Of a stretch of DNA of 64,000 nt, positions 18,611 through 28,060 are shown in pieces. Origin of the DNA: JAGLCW01 sp964427915. Its GTDB lineage: Bacteria > Caldisericota > Caldisericia > UBA6126. The notes beneath the pieces are model-generated. The model was given only the letters and a program-made list of their open reading frames with translations. It was not told where the DNA came from and did no database searches. The stretch spans positions 15,503 to 79,502 of the forward strand of contig CAYRWA010000080.1 in assembly GCA_964427915.1 (NCBI GenBank), in the 5' to 3' direction. The first letter of the stretch is position 1, and each line of letters starts with the position of its first letter. The position numbers were made by a program, and so were the translations under genes.

Positions 18611-19884
18611 GCCAACTTGTAATTCAAGGAAGAAAACCTTTGCAAGGTAGAGTGCAAATCTCAGGATCCAAAAATTCTGCTCTTCCTATAATTACAGCAA
18701 CACTTTTAATCAAAGGACCTGTAGAAATATCAAATATTCCTGACATGGGAGATGTCAGAATTCTCATTCAAGCAATGCAAGATATGGGCGTAAAGGTGGA
18801 TCGTCAGTCTGAAGACTGCTATATTTTCGATGCTTCGGGAGATATTCATTCAGATCTAACCACGGTTAAGGGTGTTAGCTCTATTCGCGGATCCCAAACA
18901 TTACTAGGAGCATTGTTAGGTAGAAACCGTGAAGTAATGTTACCCATCTTAGGTGGCTGTAGAATTGGTTCTAGACCTATGGATATACACTTTCAAAATA
19001 TCGAAAAAATGGGAGCTGTCATCCAAAACATCGGAAACCGGAAGTTTTTCAAAACCTCTCAATTAAAAGGCGCCCACATTTATATGGATTATTCGTCTGT
19101 GGGAGCGACAGAAAATTTGATATTGGCAGCGACTAGTGCCGATGGCATAACAATTATTGAAAACGCTGCTCAAGAACCCGAAATTGTAGATTTGGTTTAT
19201 TTTCTAAACAAAGCAGGGGCAAGAATAACAGGTTTGGGTTCCAAAACAGTACAAATCATTGGAAATTCTACCTTACGCCCTATTGATTACCACATAATGC
19301 CCGACCGAATTGAAACCGGAACGTATGTGATTGCTGGAGCGATCACAAATGGAGATATTCAGATAGAAAAGTGCAGTGTGCAAGATATGAGTGCATTGCT
19401 TTTTAAACTACGTGATGTGGGCGTGCAAATTGATATAAAAGGGCAATCTACATTATCTGTTTCCATGAAGGGGAGACCCAAAGCCTTCTCTATACGAACC
19501 ATGCCTTTTCCTGGTTTTCCAACAGATATGCAATCTCTTGTTCTTGCATTTGCTTGTTATGCACAAGGGACTAGCGTCATCAAAGAAACCATTTATGAAA
19601 ATCGCTTTAATGTAGTGCCAGAGCTTCGAAAAATGGGAGCTATCATTATGACAGATAACAAGTTAGCTACTGTAACCGGTGTAGACCAATTGTATGGTTC
19701 GGATGTAGAATGTCCTGATTTACGTGGAGGAGCAGCCTTGATACTTGCTTCCCTTGCAGCGGAAGGAACATCGTACGTACACAAGGTGAACCATGTCGAT
19801 CGAGGATATCAGTACATAGAAAAAAAATTGCAATCAATAGGCGCTTCAATTGTTAGAGTGGAGGAAGAGCATGACGATTATTGA
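18607..19884 (+). CDS. murA: UDP-N-acetylglucosamine 1-carboxyvinyltransferase (MurA)
   Basis: 425 aa EPSP-synthase fold. SGSKNSALPI near the N-terminus binds UDP-GlcNAc, and the active-site Cys118 is present in LGGCRIGSRPMD, so the enzyme should be fosfomycin-sensitive (established for Cys enzymes). It makes the first committed peptidoglycan precursor. It sits between wecB and a DUF4330 gene, which it overlaps by 14 nt. Confidence 0.96.
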   Translation: MSQLVIQGRKPLQGRVQISGSKNSALPIITATLLIKGPVEISNIPDMGDVRILIQAMQDMGVKVDRQSEDCYIFDASGDIHSDLTTVKGVSSIRGSQTLLGALLGRNREVMLPILGGCRIGSRPMDIHFQNIEKMGAVIQNIGNRKFFKTSQLKGAHIYMDYSSVGATENLILAATSADGITIIENAAQEPEIVDLVYFLNKAGARITGLGSKTVQIIGNSTLRPIDYHIMPDRIETGTYVIAGAITNGDIQIEKCSVQDMSALLFKLRDVGVQIDIKGQSTLSVSMKGRPKAFSIRTMPFPGFPTDMQSLVLAFACYAQGTSVIKETIYENRFNVVPELRKMGAIIMTDNKLATVTGVDQLYGSDVECPDLRGGAALILASLAAEGTSYVHKVNHVDRGYQYIEKKLQSIGASIVRVEEEHDDY

Positions 19885-20467
19885 TGAAAAAGGAAGACTA
19901 TTTGGATGGATCAATATTGTTGATTTGTTTGTCATTGTCCTTATTGCAGTCCTTGTTTTTATGAGTGTCCGGTTCTTTACCCAAAAGAGAATCTCTGTGG
20001 AAGAAAAGGATTTTTATATTGTAAAAGTTCGAGCCACAAACCTAGGTCCTGAAATTGCTGAAACCATTCAAAAAGGGTTGCCTATTCAAAGACCAGATGG
20101 AACTAATTTTGGTACGGTGATATCGGATCCAGAAGTTGGACCCACACAGGTGTATGTAACCACTCCTCAAGGCATGCTAGTTCCTAGAGCACAACCGAAA
20201 ATGATGGATGCCACGTTTTCTTTTTTATGTTCTGTGCCACAAGGAAGTCCCGAGATTAAATATGGAAGCCAGTCTTTGAAAGCAGGAGCAACTGGGTTTA
20301 TCGAATCAAATTTGACAAAATATACAATCCACATATTGTCAATTCGCCCCATTACTTTCGATGAAGCTCAAGAACTCTTGCAACCAACGCAAGAGAGCAT
20401 CATTCCCGATCATACGCAAACGCAAGAAACTACTACCTCAGAGCAGAGCAAAGATACAAATCCGTAA
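19871..20467 (+). CDS. DUF4330 family membrane-anchored protein
   Basis: 198 aa from ATG 19871, preceded by GGAGG; a TTG at 19850 would only extend it further into murA. The N-terminus reads IDEKGRLFGWINIVDLFV followed by one membrane span (about 15-37), the recognised start of DUF4330 proteins. The rest is a small outside beta-rich domain and a Thr/Gln/Ser-rich tail. Function is unknown. In Clostridia this family commonly lies with wall-polymer genes, as here between murA and murJ. Confidence 0.8.
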   Translation: MTIIDEKGRLFGWINIVDLFVIVLIAVLVFMSVRFFTQKRISVEEKDFYIVKVRATNLGPEIAETIQKGLPIQRPDGTNFGTVISDPEVGPTQVYVTTPQGMLVPRAQPKMMDATFSFLCSVPQGSPEIKYGSQSLKAGATGFIESNLTKYTIHILSIRPITFDEAQELLQPTQESIIPDHTQTQETTTSEQSKDTNP

Positions 20468-22002
20468 TGAATATAAAATCGTTGTTTAAAAATGCCGGGA
20501 TTGTTACCTTTGGAGCATTGTGTAGTAGGATTTTGGGTCTTGCTCGGGAAACAGCGATTACAAATCGCTTTGGCCTTTCTGCACAAACCGATGCCTATGC
20601 TGTTGGTTCGTATGTGCCCATTACTCTTTCCAATATGTTGGTATCAGGAATTGTTTCAGCAGTGTTTATACCGTTATTTTCGCAGCTAGTTGCTAAAAAG
20701 AAAATTGCTGACTTGCGAATGATTATCACGGTTACCATCAACCAATTTGTGTTGGTGATGGTTGTTTTTTTGGTGTTACTATATGGCATTGCCCCTTTTA
20801 TGGTAAAATTGCAAGCTCCCCGATTCGACCCAGAAAGACTGTACTATGGGATTAGTATTTTTCGTATTGCACTTCCTTCCATCCTTTTTCTAGGCTTAGC
20901 CGCCTTATCGTCAGGGATTTTAAACTCCATAAAAATTTTTGGAATTCCTACATTGGGAGGTATCATCTTTAACGCTACTATTGTTGTTATCACATTGGTT
21001 TTCTCTCACCAGTGGGGCATTAATGCAGTGGCGATTGCCTTAGTTGTTGGAGCTGCAGGTCAATTTCTTATTCAGTATATCTGGGTTGAAAAACACCATT
21101 TGGGGTATCGATTCAGGCCTATATTATATCATCCTGCAATGAAAGAATTGTATATTTTGATTCTGCCAGTCTTGATAGGCTCTGGCATTAACTATCTTGC
21201 TCCCTTGGTGAACAATATGATAGGTTCTCAACTTGCCAAAGGATATCTAGCATCTCTTCATACGGCTTTTAAAGTTTCTCAATTTCCCATCGGAATTTTC
21301 GCCCTTGCTGTTTCTAGCGTCGTATTCCCAAATTTGGCAGAACATGTAGAGAAAAAAGAACATCGCAATGTACAAGAGAACGTGCAGTGGGCTATCAAAT
21401 TCGTGTTGCTAATCATGTTACCAGCTACACTAGGCTTGGTAGCAATCAGTACACCTGTTGTACGATTGTTGTTTGAATCAGGAGAATTCACCGCAAGGGA
21501 TACTCTTATTACATCTCCTGCCCTACAATTGTATTGTATTGCACTGATTCCTTGGTCTTTAACAGCAATTCTTGTTAAAATTTTATATTCATGCAAAGAT
21601 ACAATCACGCCTGTTTGGGTTGCCATTGCTACTATTGTAGTCTTGGTTGCTGTTGATCTTGCATTGGTTGGACCTATGGGACATTTAGGATTGGCTTTGG
21701 GATCAGCATTATCGGGATTTTTTAATACAGTAGTTTTATGGATTATTATTGCGAAGCGTTATCCGATATATCTTGTTGTATCACCGCTACGAAAGACGGG
21801 TATTGTATGCACGATTGGCTCCCTTTTAATGATGGGCAGTTTATATATTGTGAACCTTTATCTGAAGCATTTCCTTGTGTTGAGTTCAAAATGGGAACAA
21901 GTACTTCAAGTCTTGTTTCTTGTAACAGTTGGATGTGTCGTTTATGGTATTTTTACATACGTGTTTAACAGGCGTGATGTTAAAGAAGTGATGGGGCGAT
22001 AA
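20467..22002 (+). CDS. murJ: lipid II flippase MurJ (MviN)
   Basis: 511 aa with 14 expected membrane spans. The N-terminus carries the family motif SRILGLARETAITNRFG and later SAVFIPLFSQL. MurJ moves lipid II to the outer face of the membrane. It shares one base with the DUF4330 stop and one with the next start. A role with another lipid-linked glycan (a Wzx-like use) cannot be excluded in this polymer cluster, but the sequence is MurJ-type. Confidence 0.93.
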   Translation: MNIKSLFKNAGIVTFGALCSRILGLARETAITNRFGLSAQTDAYAVGSYVPITLSNMLVSGIVSAVFIPLFSQLVAKKKIADLRMIITVTINQFVLVMVVFLVLLYGIAPFMVKLQAPRFDPERLYYGISIFRIALPSILFLGLAALSSGILNSIKIFGIPTLGGIIFNATIVVITLVFSHQWGINAVAIALVVGAAGQFLIQYIWVEKHHLGYRFRPILYHPAMKELYILILPVLIGSGINYLAPLVNNMIGSQLAKGYLASLHTAFKVSQFPIGIFALAVSSVVFPNLAEHVEKKEHRNVQENVQWAIKFVLLIMLPATLGLVAISTPVVRLLFESGEFTARDTLITSPALQLYCIALIPWSLTAILVKILYSCKDTITPVWVAIATIVVLVAVDLALVGPMGHLGLALGSALSGFFNTVVLWIIIAKRYPIYLVVSPLRKTGIVCTIGSLLMMGSLYIVNLYLKHFLVLSSKWEQVLQVLFLVTVGCVVYGIFTYVFNRRDVKEVMGR

Positions 22003-23021
22003 TGAAAAGCACGAATAAGAAACCAAAAAAGAAATTGCATGTAGTATTATGGATTTTGTTATTCCTAGTTCTGGTAATTGTATCCACGGCGGGATACTTT
22101 ATATTCCGCATATTGAATGATATAGGGACTGAAACTGAGGAAGGAAAAAAAATCCGGAGTGAATACTCCATTGATTGGTCTGGTAGAATGAATGTTTTAG
22201 TTATTGGCTGCGATGAAAGAGAACACTTAAACCTTGGTGCAAGAGCAGATAGCTTGATTGTAGCGAATTTGGATTTAAAAAATAAAGAAGTTCGTATTAT
22301 GTCCATACCACGCGATTTATGGCTTGAGATTCCAGGACACAATTGTTACGATAAGGCGAATTCTACGTTGAATCCAAACTATTTTTCCGATGGTGGTATT
22401 GCATTAACTTTAAAAACAGTGGAAAACTTGTTGAAAATTCCTGTAAAACTTTATGTTAAAGTCGATTTCGAAGCTTTCAAAGAAGTTGTTGATGCTTTAG
22501 GAGGGATTGTGTATACTGTGGAAAAAGACATGTACTATATCGATCCTTCTGATCCTGAAACTGTGATTAACTTAAAGAAGGGAGAGCAGAAACTCGATGG
22601 AGATAAAGCTCTTCAGTATTGTCGATTTAGATGGGATCCACAGGGTGATTTTGCCCTAGATTATCAAGGAAAACAGCATGGTCGAACCTCAAGACAACTG
22701 AACTTTTTAAAGGAATTGGCAAAAAAAGTAATCCAAACAGGCAACTTGATTACATTGAACAGCATCATTAATATTGTAGTCAAGAATACTGAAACAAACA
22801 TTGATTCCGCAGAGCTTTTACGGATTGCCTTACTGTTTCACAAAATGAATCCAGAAGAAAACCTCTATGTGGAAGCATTCCCAGGTTCTTTGGACTGGGT
22901 TTCTAATACATCCGTAATTCTACCTAAAGAAGAAGAACTCCAAAACCTTATTGAAACAGGTTGGAAGGACCAACCTGCTAAGGACAATCAAGAAAACAAG
23001 GAAGCTACGTTGGATGAATAG
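22002..23021 (+). CDS. LytR-CpsA-Psr family glycopolymer transferase
   Basis: 339 aa. A short basic N-terminus, one span (about 10-32), then the LCP domain outside the membrane: Asp and Arg residues of RADSLIVANLDL, MSIPRDLW, and CRFRWDPQGDF before a conserved Arg-rich stretch. LCP enzymes transfer lipid-linked wall polymers to peptidoglycan. Its place after tagO and murJ supports attachment of a secondary wall polymer and argues for a Gram-positive-type envelope. The end overlaps the next gene by 8 nt. Confidence 0.93.
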   Translation: MKSTNKKPKKKLHVVLWILLFLVLVIVSTAGYFIFRILNDIGTETEEGKKIRSEYSIDWSGRMNVLVIGCDEREHLNLGARADSLIVANLDLKNKEVRIMSIPRDLWLEIPGHNCYDKANSTLNPNYFSDGGIALTLKTVENLLKIPVKLYVKVDFEAFKEVVDALGGIVYTVEKDMYYIDPSDPETVINLKKGEQKLDGDKALQYCRFRWDPQGDFALDYQGKQHGRTSRQLNFLKELAKKVIQTGNLITLNSIINIVVKNTETNIDSAELLRIALLFHKMNPEENLYVEAFPGSLDWVSNTSVILPKEEELQNLIETGWKDQPAKDNQENKEATLDE

Positions 23022-23556
23022 ACACAACATTCTTCGCGAAAGTTTTGTGTATCAATTTGTACAAACATGGGGACAGTATTGGGCTGAATCCATAACGAGA
23101 CAGTATACAGATGCTTTTATTCATACCTCCAAAGTGATTTTGCGCCATAGTATCGTTGTGCAATGGTTCTACTCAGACCAGTGTTTCGCAACAACACTGT
23201 TTCGAAAAAGTACATTCCTCTTGTTTACACAACGCGGATTTTTCGAATGTTTATCGAGATTGACGCAAGGGATTCAAAATCTTTTTGTAGATTCCATAAT
23301 TGCACATTCCTTGGGCGTTCTTCACCGAGATCTAGAAGAAAATGGTGTTAGTTGCGTCTGTTCTTTTCTGTTCTCTTTTACAGTTTTATGGACACTTCTT
23401 ACGTTGTTTTTTGGGGAAGGATTTTCAAGAACTACTCTTTTAGTATTGTTTTCATCTGTGATTTTTTTCTTTACCTTTTCCTACATTCGTGTAAAACCTA
23501 GTGTTCTTTTGCATGAGAGTAAAATATGGCAATGGATCAAAGAGATCACACAATGA
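23014..23556 (+). CDS. unrecognised two-span membrane protein between LCP and O-antigen-ligase-like genes
   Basis: 180 aa from ATG 23014, the first ATG near the LCP stop. I do not recognise a family. The first ~110 residues are polar to amphipathic, rich in aromatic residues, with no export signal; two hydrophobic stretches near 115-160 would form a hairpin in the membrane, and a short polar tail follows. It is translationally linked on both sides (8-nt overlap with the LCP gene, 4-nt or 31-nt with the next). Context suggests an accessory of polymer export or polymerisation, which is inference only. Confidence 0.7.
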   Translation: MNRHNILRESFVYQFVQTWGQYWAESITRQYTDAFIHTSKVILRHSIVVQWFYSDQCFATTLFRKSTFLLFTQRGFFECLSRLTQGIQNLFVDSIIAHSLGVLHRDLEENGVSCVCSFLFSFTVLWTLLTLFFGEGFSRTTLLVLFSSVIFFFTFSYIRVKPSVLLHESKIWQWIKEITQ

Positions 23557-24944
23557 TACCATCTTCTCGCACATTCGAGCCGAATAGAGAACCAAAACCA
23601 ACCTCTTCTTTCCAAGAGTTGCCTTATATCCTTGGAGGAATGATTGCCGGGACAATAGGTTTTTTGGCTGGTGGATGGCAAGTTCTTCTTATTGTCCTTT
23701 TTGGCCTGTTTCTATTTTTCCTGTATTTTCGTCCTACGATCGGATTGTTCCTTCTACCATTTTTTGTCTTGGTTGACTACTATGTCAAGAGCATAGGAGT
23801 AGGAGGCATCTTCGGGTTATGGGATGAAGTACTCTTTCTTGTTATTTTTTTCTTTGTTCTGTTAGAAAGAATTCGAAACAACCAAAAGTTTCTTCGTTTT
23901 ACTATTGTGCTTTACCCCATTCTATTTTTTGCCTTCATTGGTCTGTTATCCGCCTATTTTAGTGATGCTGTTACCCTTTCTCAAGCCATTGAAGCTGTGC
24001 GTTCTGTTCTTCAAAGTTTTCTCTTTTTCTTCCTGGTCATGAATGCTTCATTGAAAAAAACACAAATTCGAGCTTTGTTGTTTGCTGTTGTACTAGGAGG
24101 CGTCATTTGTGCGATCTATGGAATGGTGCAATATTTTGTCGGAGTTGCTTCTCCTCCCACATGGGTCGATAAAGATCTGGAATTTGGATTGTCTAGGGCG
24201 TTTTCTTTTCTGGGAAGTCCCAATGCATTTTCTGCCTATTGCATAATGATTGCACCTATTGCTTTAGGGTTTGCGTTTCAATCCTCAACTAAAATGTCTC
24301 ACAAGGTTCTTTTTTGGGGCCTATTTTTGCTTCTTATTGGCGGTTTGATTAGTACGCTAACACGAGCCTCATGGCTTGCCTTTATACCTGCTCTATGCGT
24401 TTTTTTCATATTGATGAAAAAGGGCAGCTATGTCATCCTTGTTTTCATTGCTATGATTTGTATTCTTCTTTTTGTCCCGCCTATTCAGCAACGATTTTCC
24501 ACTCTTTTTTCGGAACAGTATCAACAGAAAAGTGCTGAAGGAGGACGGACGTATCGATGGTCTTTAGCGCTTGATTTGGTGCAACAAAAACCATTCCTAG
24601 GGCAAGGACCAGGCAGTTATGGAGGGGCGGTGGCATATCGTTTCCAAGAGTACGGTGGTTTGTACTCCGATAATTATTATCTTCAAATTCTCTCCAATTA
24701 CGGTGTTCTTGGTTTTATCGGATTTTTATTCATATTGATTTTTTTAATGCGACTATTGCTTCAAAGCTTTCGACATGCATCCACTAAAGACAAAAGTATC
24801 ATTGCAGGGATTGTCTGCGGTGCAATAGCGCTTTTCTTAAACATGTATACAGAAAATTTATGGGAGATTATCCCCTTGTCCGTTGTGTTCTGTTTTTTTG
24901 TAGCTCTTGGCATTCGATTAGGGGAAGTGGATGATTCACGATAA
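23553..24944 (+). CDS. O-antigen ligase / Wzy-like polymerase
   Basis: 463 aa from ATG 23553, which makes the ATGA overlap seen throughout this run; ATGs at 23526 and 23532 are in frame alternatives. About 12 membrane spans and a large outside loop with RASWLAFIP and GQGPGSYGGAVAYRFQEYG identify the O-antigen ligase (Wzy_C, WaaL-like) family. In a Gram-positive-type setting such proteins polymerise repeat units or transfer glycans to lipid or protein acceptors. Acceptor is unknown. Confidence 0.85.
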   Translation: MIPSSRTFEPNREPKPTSSFQELPYILGGMIAGTIGFLAGGWQVLLIVLFGLFLFFLYFRPTIGLFLLPFFVLVDYYVKSIGVGGIFGLWDEVLFLVIFFFVLLERIRNNQKFLRFTIVLYPILFFAFIGLLSAYFSDAVTLSQAIEAVRSVLQSFLFFFLVMNASLKKTQIRALLFAVVLGGVICAIYGMVQYFVGVASPPTWVDKDLEFGLSRAFSFLGSPNAFSAYCIMIAPIALGFAFQSSTKMSHKVLFWGLFLLLIGGLISTLTRASWLAFIPALCVFFILMKKGSYVILVFIAMICILLFVPPIQQRFSTLFSEQYQQKSAEGGRTYRWSLALDLVQQKPFLGQGPGSYGGAVAYRFQEYGGLYSDNYYLQILSNYGVLGFIGFLFILIFLMRLLLQSFRHASTKDKSIIAGIVCGAIALFLNMYTENLWEIIPLSVVFCFFVALGIRLGEVDDSR

Positions 24945-26061
24945 GACCATTGTCTTTCTTTCGACCATGCGCTATCACGAGTTACCAACTCGCAAGCAAC
25001 GAATTGCCAAATTTCTTAGTGAATCGAATCGAGTTCTCTATATTGAACCCCCTAGTACCTATCTTTCTACTTTTGTTCATGGGGAAAATCAACCTCGTCC
25101 CACTGTTACTTCTGTCTCTTCTACCCTCATGCTTGCATCACTCCCCACCATTTTCCCTTTGGGTTTGCGATACCAATGGATTCACAAAATGAATGAAAAG
25201 AAGATTTCTCAATTCATCCATCAAATCCTGCTAAAGAATGATGTAAACCCCGATATTCTGTGGTTTTACTTAGTCGATTATCCAGCACTTTCCTTGCAGT
25301 ATTCCAATGCTTTAACTGTGTATGATTGTGTGGATGATCATTCTGCGTATCCAGGGCTACGCTCTCCGGTCTTTATGAATAGGCTTGAAAAACAATTGGT
25401 TGCTTCTTCCGATGTTGTTTTTGCTACCACTGAAGCCCTGCAACGAAAGCTTCACTCTTTTGGCAAAGATGCAATGCTAGTTCCCAATGGAGTGGATTAT
25501 CCACTTTACCAATCGTGGAATCAGCAAATCCCCGAGGCTCTTCAAAAGCTTCCACGTCCCATTATAGGATATGTTGGAGCCTTAAAAGAGTGGTTTGATG
25601 TTGCCTTTGTCCTTCGCCTTGCCGAGGTTTTTCCATCCTGTTCTTTTGTGCTAGCAGGACCCTGCTCTCCCGCTTTTGCTTCTTCCTTTTCCAACCATCC
25701 TCGCATCCTATTGCCAGGAGCAATTCAAACAGAAGATGTACCTTCTTGGATTGGGTCCTTTGATGTTTGCCTGATTCCCTTTTTGCAAAACAACCTTACA
25801 CTTCATATAAGTCCCCTCAAATTTTTTGAGTATTGTGCCATGGGAAAACCTTGTATAACCATACCTATTCATCAGTTAGAAAAATATAACGATGTGGTGT
25901 ATACATACCGATCCCATGAAGAAGGGATTGAAAAACTAAAGCAAGCCTTACAAGAAAAAGATCCCATGCTACAAGAAAAGAGAATTTCTATTGCAAAAGA
26001 AGCTTCATGGGAGAAAAAATTCTCCTTTATGTTTGATAAGATTGAACAAGCTTACCGGTGA
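24931..26061 (+). CDS. glycosyltransferase, GT4-like (GT-B fold)
   Basis: 376 aa. An N-terminal acceptor-binding half includes VYDCVDDHSAYPG, typical of a subgroup of GT4-like enzymes, and the C-terminal half has VGALKEWFD and SPLKFFEYCAMGKP, the nucleotide-sugar site with the conserved Glu. Expected to be cytoplasmic or membrane-peripheral, building the lipid-linked glycan of this cluster. Overlaps the ligase-like gene by 14 nt and meets the minus-strand permease gene tail to tail with a 10-nt overlap. Confidence 0.88.
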   Translation: MIHDKTIVFLSTMRYHELPTRKQRIAKFLSESNRVLYIEPPSTYLSTFVHGENQPRPTVTSVSSTLMLASLPTIFPLGLRYQWIHKMNEKKISQFIHQILLKNDVNPDILWFYLVDYPALSLQYSNALTVYDCVDDHSAYPGLRSPVFMNRLEKQLVASSDVVFATTEALQRKLHSFGKDAMLVPNGVDYPLYQSWNQQIPEALQKLPRPIIGYVGALKEWFDVAFVLRLAEVFPSCSFVLAGPCSPAFASSFSNHPRILLPGAIQTEDVPSWIGSFDVCLIPFLQNNLTLHISPLKFFEYCAMGKPCITIPIHQLEKYNDVVYTYRSHEEGIEKLKQALQEKDPMLQEKRISIAKEASWEKKFSFMFDKIEQAYR

Positions 26062-27155
26062 GAAAATCGTTTCCATAGATTCCACAGCAAAACTACCATA
26101 AAAAAGATAGCAATTGCAATGTGAAGCGGAGACTGGATGATGTGGGAATGTTTGGTAAGTAAAAAGGCTCCAATATCAATCTTCATGCTAGTAAAAATCC
26201 AATCCAAAACAAAACCCAACACAACCGACATCACAATTAAAACTCCCAAATAGAGAGCAATGACTCTTTTTCCTAGTGACTTTTGAAGTGTTGAAATTGT
26301 AGCCACATTGGTAGCAGGTCCTACAAACAGAAATATGAAAGCTGCACCAGGACTGATACCCGAGATAATAAGAGAGACTGCAATGGGAATGGAAGACGTG
26401 GAACAGATGTACATGGGAAGACCAATCACAATCATTAACAGGCTAGAAATGATTCCTTCTCCCGCCATGGTACCCGCAAAAAAATCCGCTGGTATGAGGG
26501 TGGTTATCAAAGCTGCAATCGATACCCCAATTAAAAAGGAAAGGGCGATGTCACGAACCATTTCGTGAAAAGCATATGAAAAAACATTCTGCATGAATTG
26601 GGCCAGAGTTTTGTCCCGGGTTTTTGTTTCCTGCTCTATATCCTTTTCATTGTGGTGACAGACTTCAGAAACTTCTGCAGGGGGGTGACAATGACTACAT
26701 TTTACCGGAGCAGTAGTGGCAGGAACCTGTAAATTCCATGCATTTGATGCAGCTTCCATCAAACCTCCTCCGACAATTCCAGACACAAAAGCAGCCATGG
26801 GACGAAAAATGGCAAATACTGGTCCCATCATACCATAGGTAGCAATGATGCTATCAACTCCTGTTTGAGGCGTGGAGATCAAGAATGAAACAATGGCTCC
26901 CAGAGAAGCCCCGCTTTTTTTTAAAAATACAGCAAATGGGATGACCCCACAAGAACAAATGGGCAAAGGTACTCCAAACAGTGAAGCTTTGAGAATAGAG
27001 CCAAAGCCCTTTTTTCCCAAGTGTTTCGGAATCCACTCTTCGGAAAGAATTTGATGAATAATCCCAACCAAAAGAAGCCCAAGGACCATATAAAAACTCA
27101 TATCTACAAACATCTGATAGAAATTTCGAAAAAACAAAACGATACTATTCGTCAT
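26052..27155 (-). CDS. SO_0444/ArsP-type metal efflux permease
   Basis: 367 aa, about eight spans, DUF318/permease family. The motif PLPICSCGVIP (Cys67, Cys69) in an early span is the hallmark of this group. Between the two halves lies a Cys/His-rich cytoplasmic loop (Cys153, His155, Cys156, His157, Cys166, His167, His168), as in the SO_0444 subgroup associated with Cu/Zn export; ArsP homologues that export organoarsenicals lack such a loop. AAGGA precedes the ATG. It is a single-gene transcript, divergent from rpmB. Confidence 0.87.
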   Translation of the reverse strand: MTNSIVLFFRNFYQMFVDMSFYMVLGLLLVGIIHQILSEEWIPKHLGKKGFGSILKASLFGVPLPICSCGVIPFAVFLKKSGASLGAIVSFLISTPQTGVDSIIATYGMMGPVFAIFRPMAAFVSGIVGGGLMEAASNAWNLQVPATTAPVKCSHCHPPAEVSEVCHHNEKDIEQETKTRDKTLAQFMQNVFSYAFHEMVRDIALSFLIGVSIAALITTLIPADFFAGTMAGEGIISSLLMIVIGLPMYICSTSSIPIAVSLIISGISPGAAFIFLFVGPATNVATISTLQKSLGKRVIALYLGVLIVMSVVLGFVLDWIFTSMKIDIGAFLLTKHSHIIQSPLHIAIAIFFMVVLLWNLWKRFSHR

Positions 27156-27204
27156 ATATATTCCTTGTATTTTTAGTTCTTAGTCGCAATTTACGCATGG
27201 TTTT

Positions 27205-27233
27205 ATTATAAGTATCTACATACCAAAGGTAAA
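27205..27233 (-). promoter_or_regulatory. putative promoter of the metal permease gene
   Basis: Read on the minus strand: TTTACC, a 17-nt spacer and a perfect TATAAT (27205-27210), followed by a leader of about 45 nt with AAGGA before the ATG. The -10 box is strong, the -35 box weak. Confidence 0.45.
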
Positions 27234-27544
27234 ACTAAAAAACCGAACTCCTGTCAAACAGCATTTGAATTCAATCTTATAATTATTGAATTTTACTTCT
27301 ATACTCTAGTTAAAACAAAAAGTACTCTACTATTCAAAGCATAACCGATTGAAAAAGAATAAGTTTCTCTATTTCTGCGTTCTTTTAAAGAAGCATCGAA
27401 TATCTTTGTTGATAGATTTAAAAACTGAATAGTTACAAAAAAAAACAGACAGAAAGGATACCAGATTGGTTCCAAAAAGTTGAATTGATAGGGTATATAC
27501 CAAACATTTGATGATGCAAAGAAAGACATTGTTTGAAGAATGAT

Positions 27545-27572
27545 TTGACGGATTGCCTTACGTTCATATAAT
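27545..27572 (+). promoter_or_regulatory. promoter of rpmB
   Basis: TTGACG, a 16-nt spacer and TATAAT: near-consensus sigma-A type. Transcription would start around 27579, giving a leader of about 35 nt that carries GAGG 7 nt before the rpmB ATG. A second TATAAT at 27592-27597 lacks a good -35 box. Confidence 0.7.
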
Positions 27573-27613
27573 TACTATGATTTCAAACGACTATAATATG
27601 ATGAGGTTACTAT

Positions 27614-27805
27614 ATGTCTAAAAAATGTGATGTTTGTGGAAAAGGACCTTTGGTTGGGAATAGTGTTTCTCACTCCAATCGTCGAACGAAAAGACGCTCA
27701 TTGCCAAATTTACAATGCATTAAGGTCAAGCTTCCTAATGGCGGAGTAAAGTCAATGAAAGTTTGTACAAAATGCTTAAAAGCAAACAAGGTGCAAAAAG
27801 CTTAA
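27614..27805 (+). CDS. rpmB: 50S ribosomal protein L28, zinc-binding form
   Basis: 63 aa, basic. An N-terminal Cys-Asp-Val-Cys pair and a C-terminal Cys-Thr-Lys-Cys pair make the zinc-ribbon (C+) version. The GNSVSHSNRRTKRRSLPN segment is diagnostic of L28. It has its own near-consensus promoter and is followed after 9 nt by a winged-helix gene. Confidence 0.95.
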   Translation: MSKKCDVCGKGPLVGNSVSHSNRRTKRRSLPNLQCIKVKLPNGGVKSMKVCTKCLKANKVQKA

Positions 27806-27814
27806 AGGTTCATT

Positions 27815-28060
27815 ATGGACCCCAGGACGAATACTCGGTCCGATTTGATGAAATTCTTAAAGGATATTCACAAGGAACATCCTTTACAAATTGTAAGTGG
27901 AAAAGAGCTTATGGAAGTTTTGTCTTTAGATGAAGAAACGCTACGATTTCACTTGCGATTTTTATATGATTTAGGCTACATTGAACTTCTTAGCAGCAAT
28001 CAAGATAGTAGAGCTTTAATTCGGATGACCGACAAGGGATTCTCGAAGTTTGAAGATTAA
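27815..28060 (+). CDS. small winged-helix-like protein
   Basis: 81 aa. The segment SGKELMEVLSLDEETLRFHLRFLYDLGYIELL has the helix-turn-helix and wing pattern of small winged-helix proteins, ending in MTDKGFSKFED. Probably a DNA-binding regulator or a wHTH adaptor; no target can be named. AAGG lies before the ATG. It lies between rpmB and ogt and overlaps the latter by 11 nt. Confidence 0.7.
   Translation: MDPRTNTRSDLMKFLKDIHKEHPLQIVSGKELMEVLSLDEETLRFHLRFLYDLGYIELLSSNQDSRALIRMTDKGFSKFED

Larger units (their letters stand above)
27156..27613. other. 458-nt intergenic stretch between permease and rpmB
   Basis: Very A+T-rich. It contains the permease promoter at the left and the rpmB promoter at the right. 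Between them I see an inverted repeat, AATTCAAT (27268-27275) and ATTGAATT (27285-27292), with a 9-nt loop, overlapping the palindrome TTGAATTCAA; this could be an operator or a weak hairpin. A 76-codon minus-strand frame (27299-27529) has no ribosome-binding site or family likeness. No tRNA-like or known riboswitch fold was recognised. Confidence 0.5.

Noticed and set aside
27299..27529. 76-codon minus-strand frame in the long spacer
   Set aside because: Aromatic and hydrophobic composition typical of translated A+T-rich spacer, no ribosome-binding site and no family likeness.
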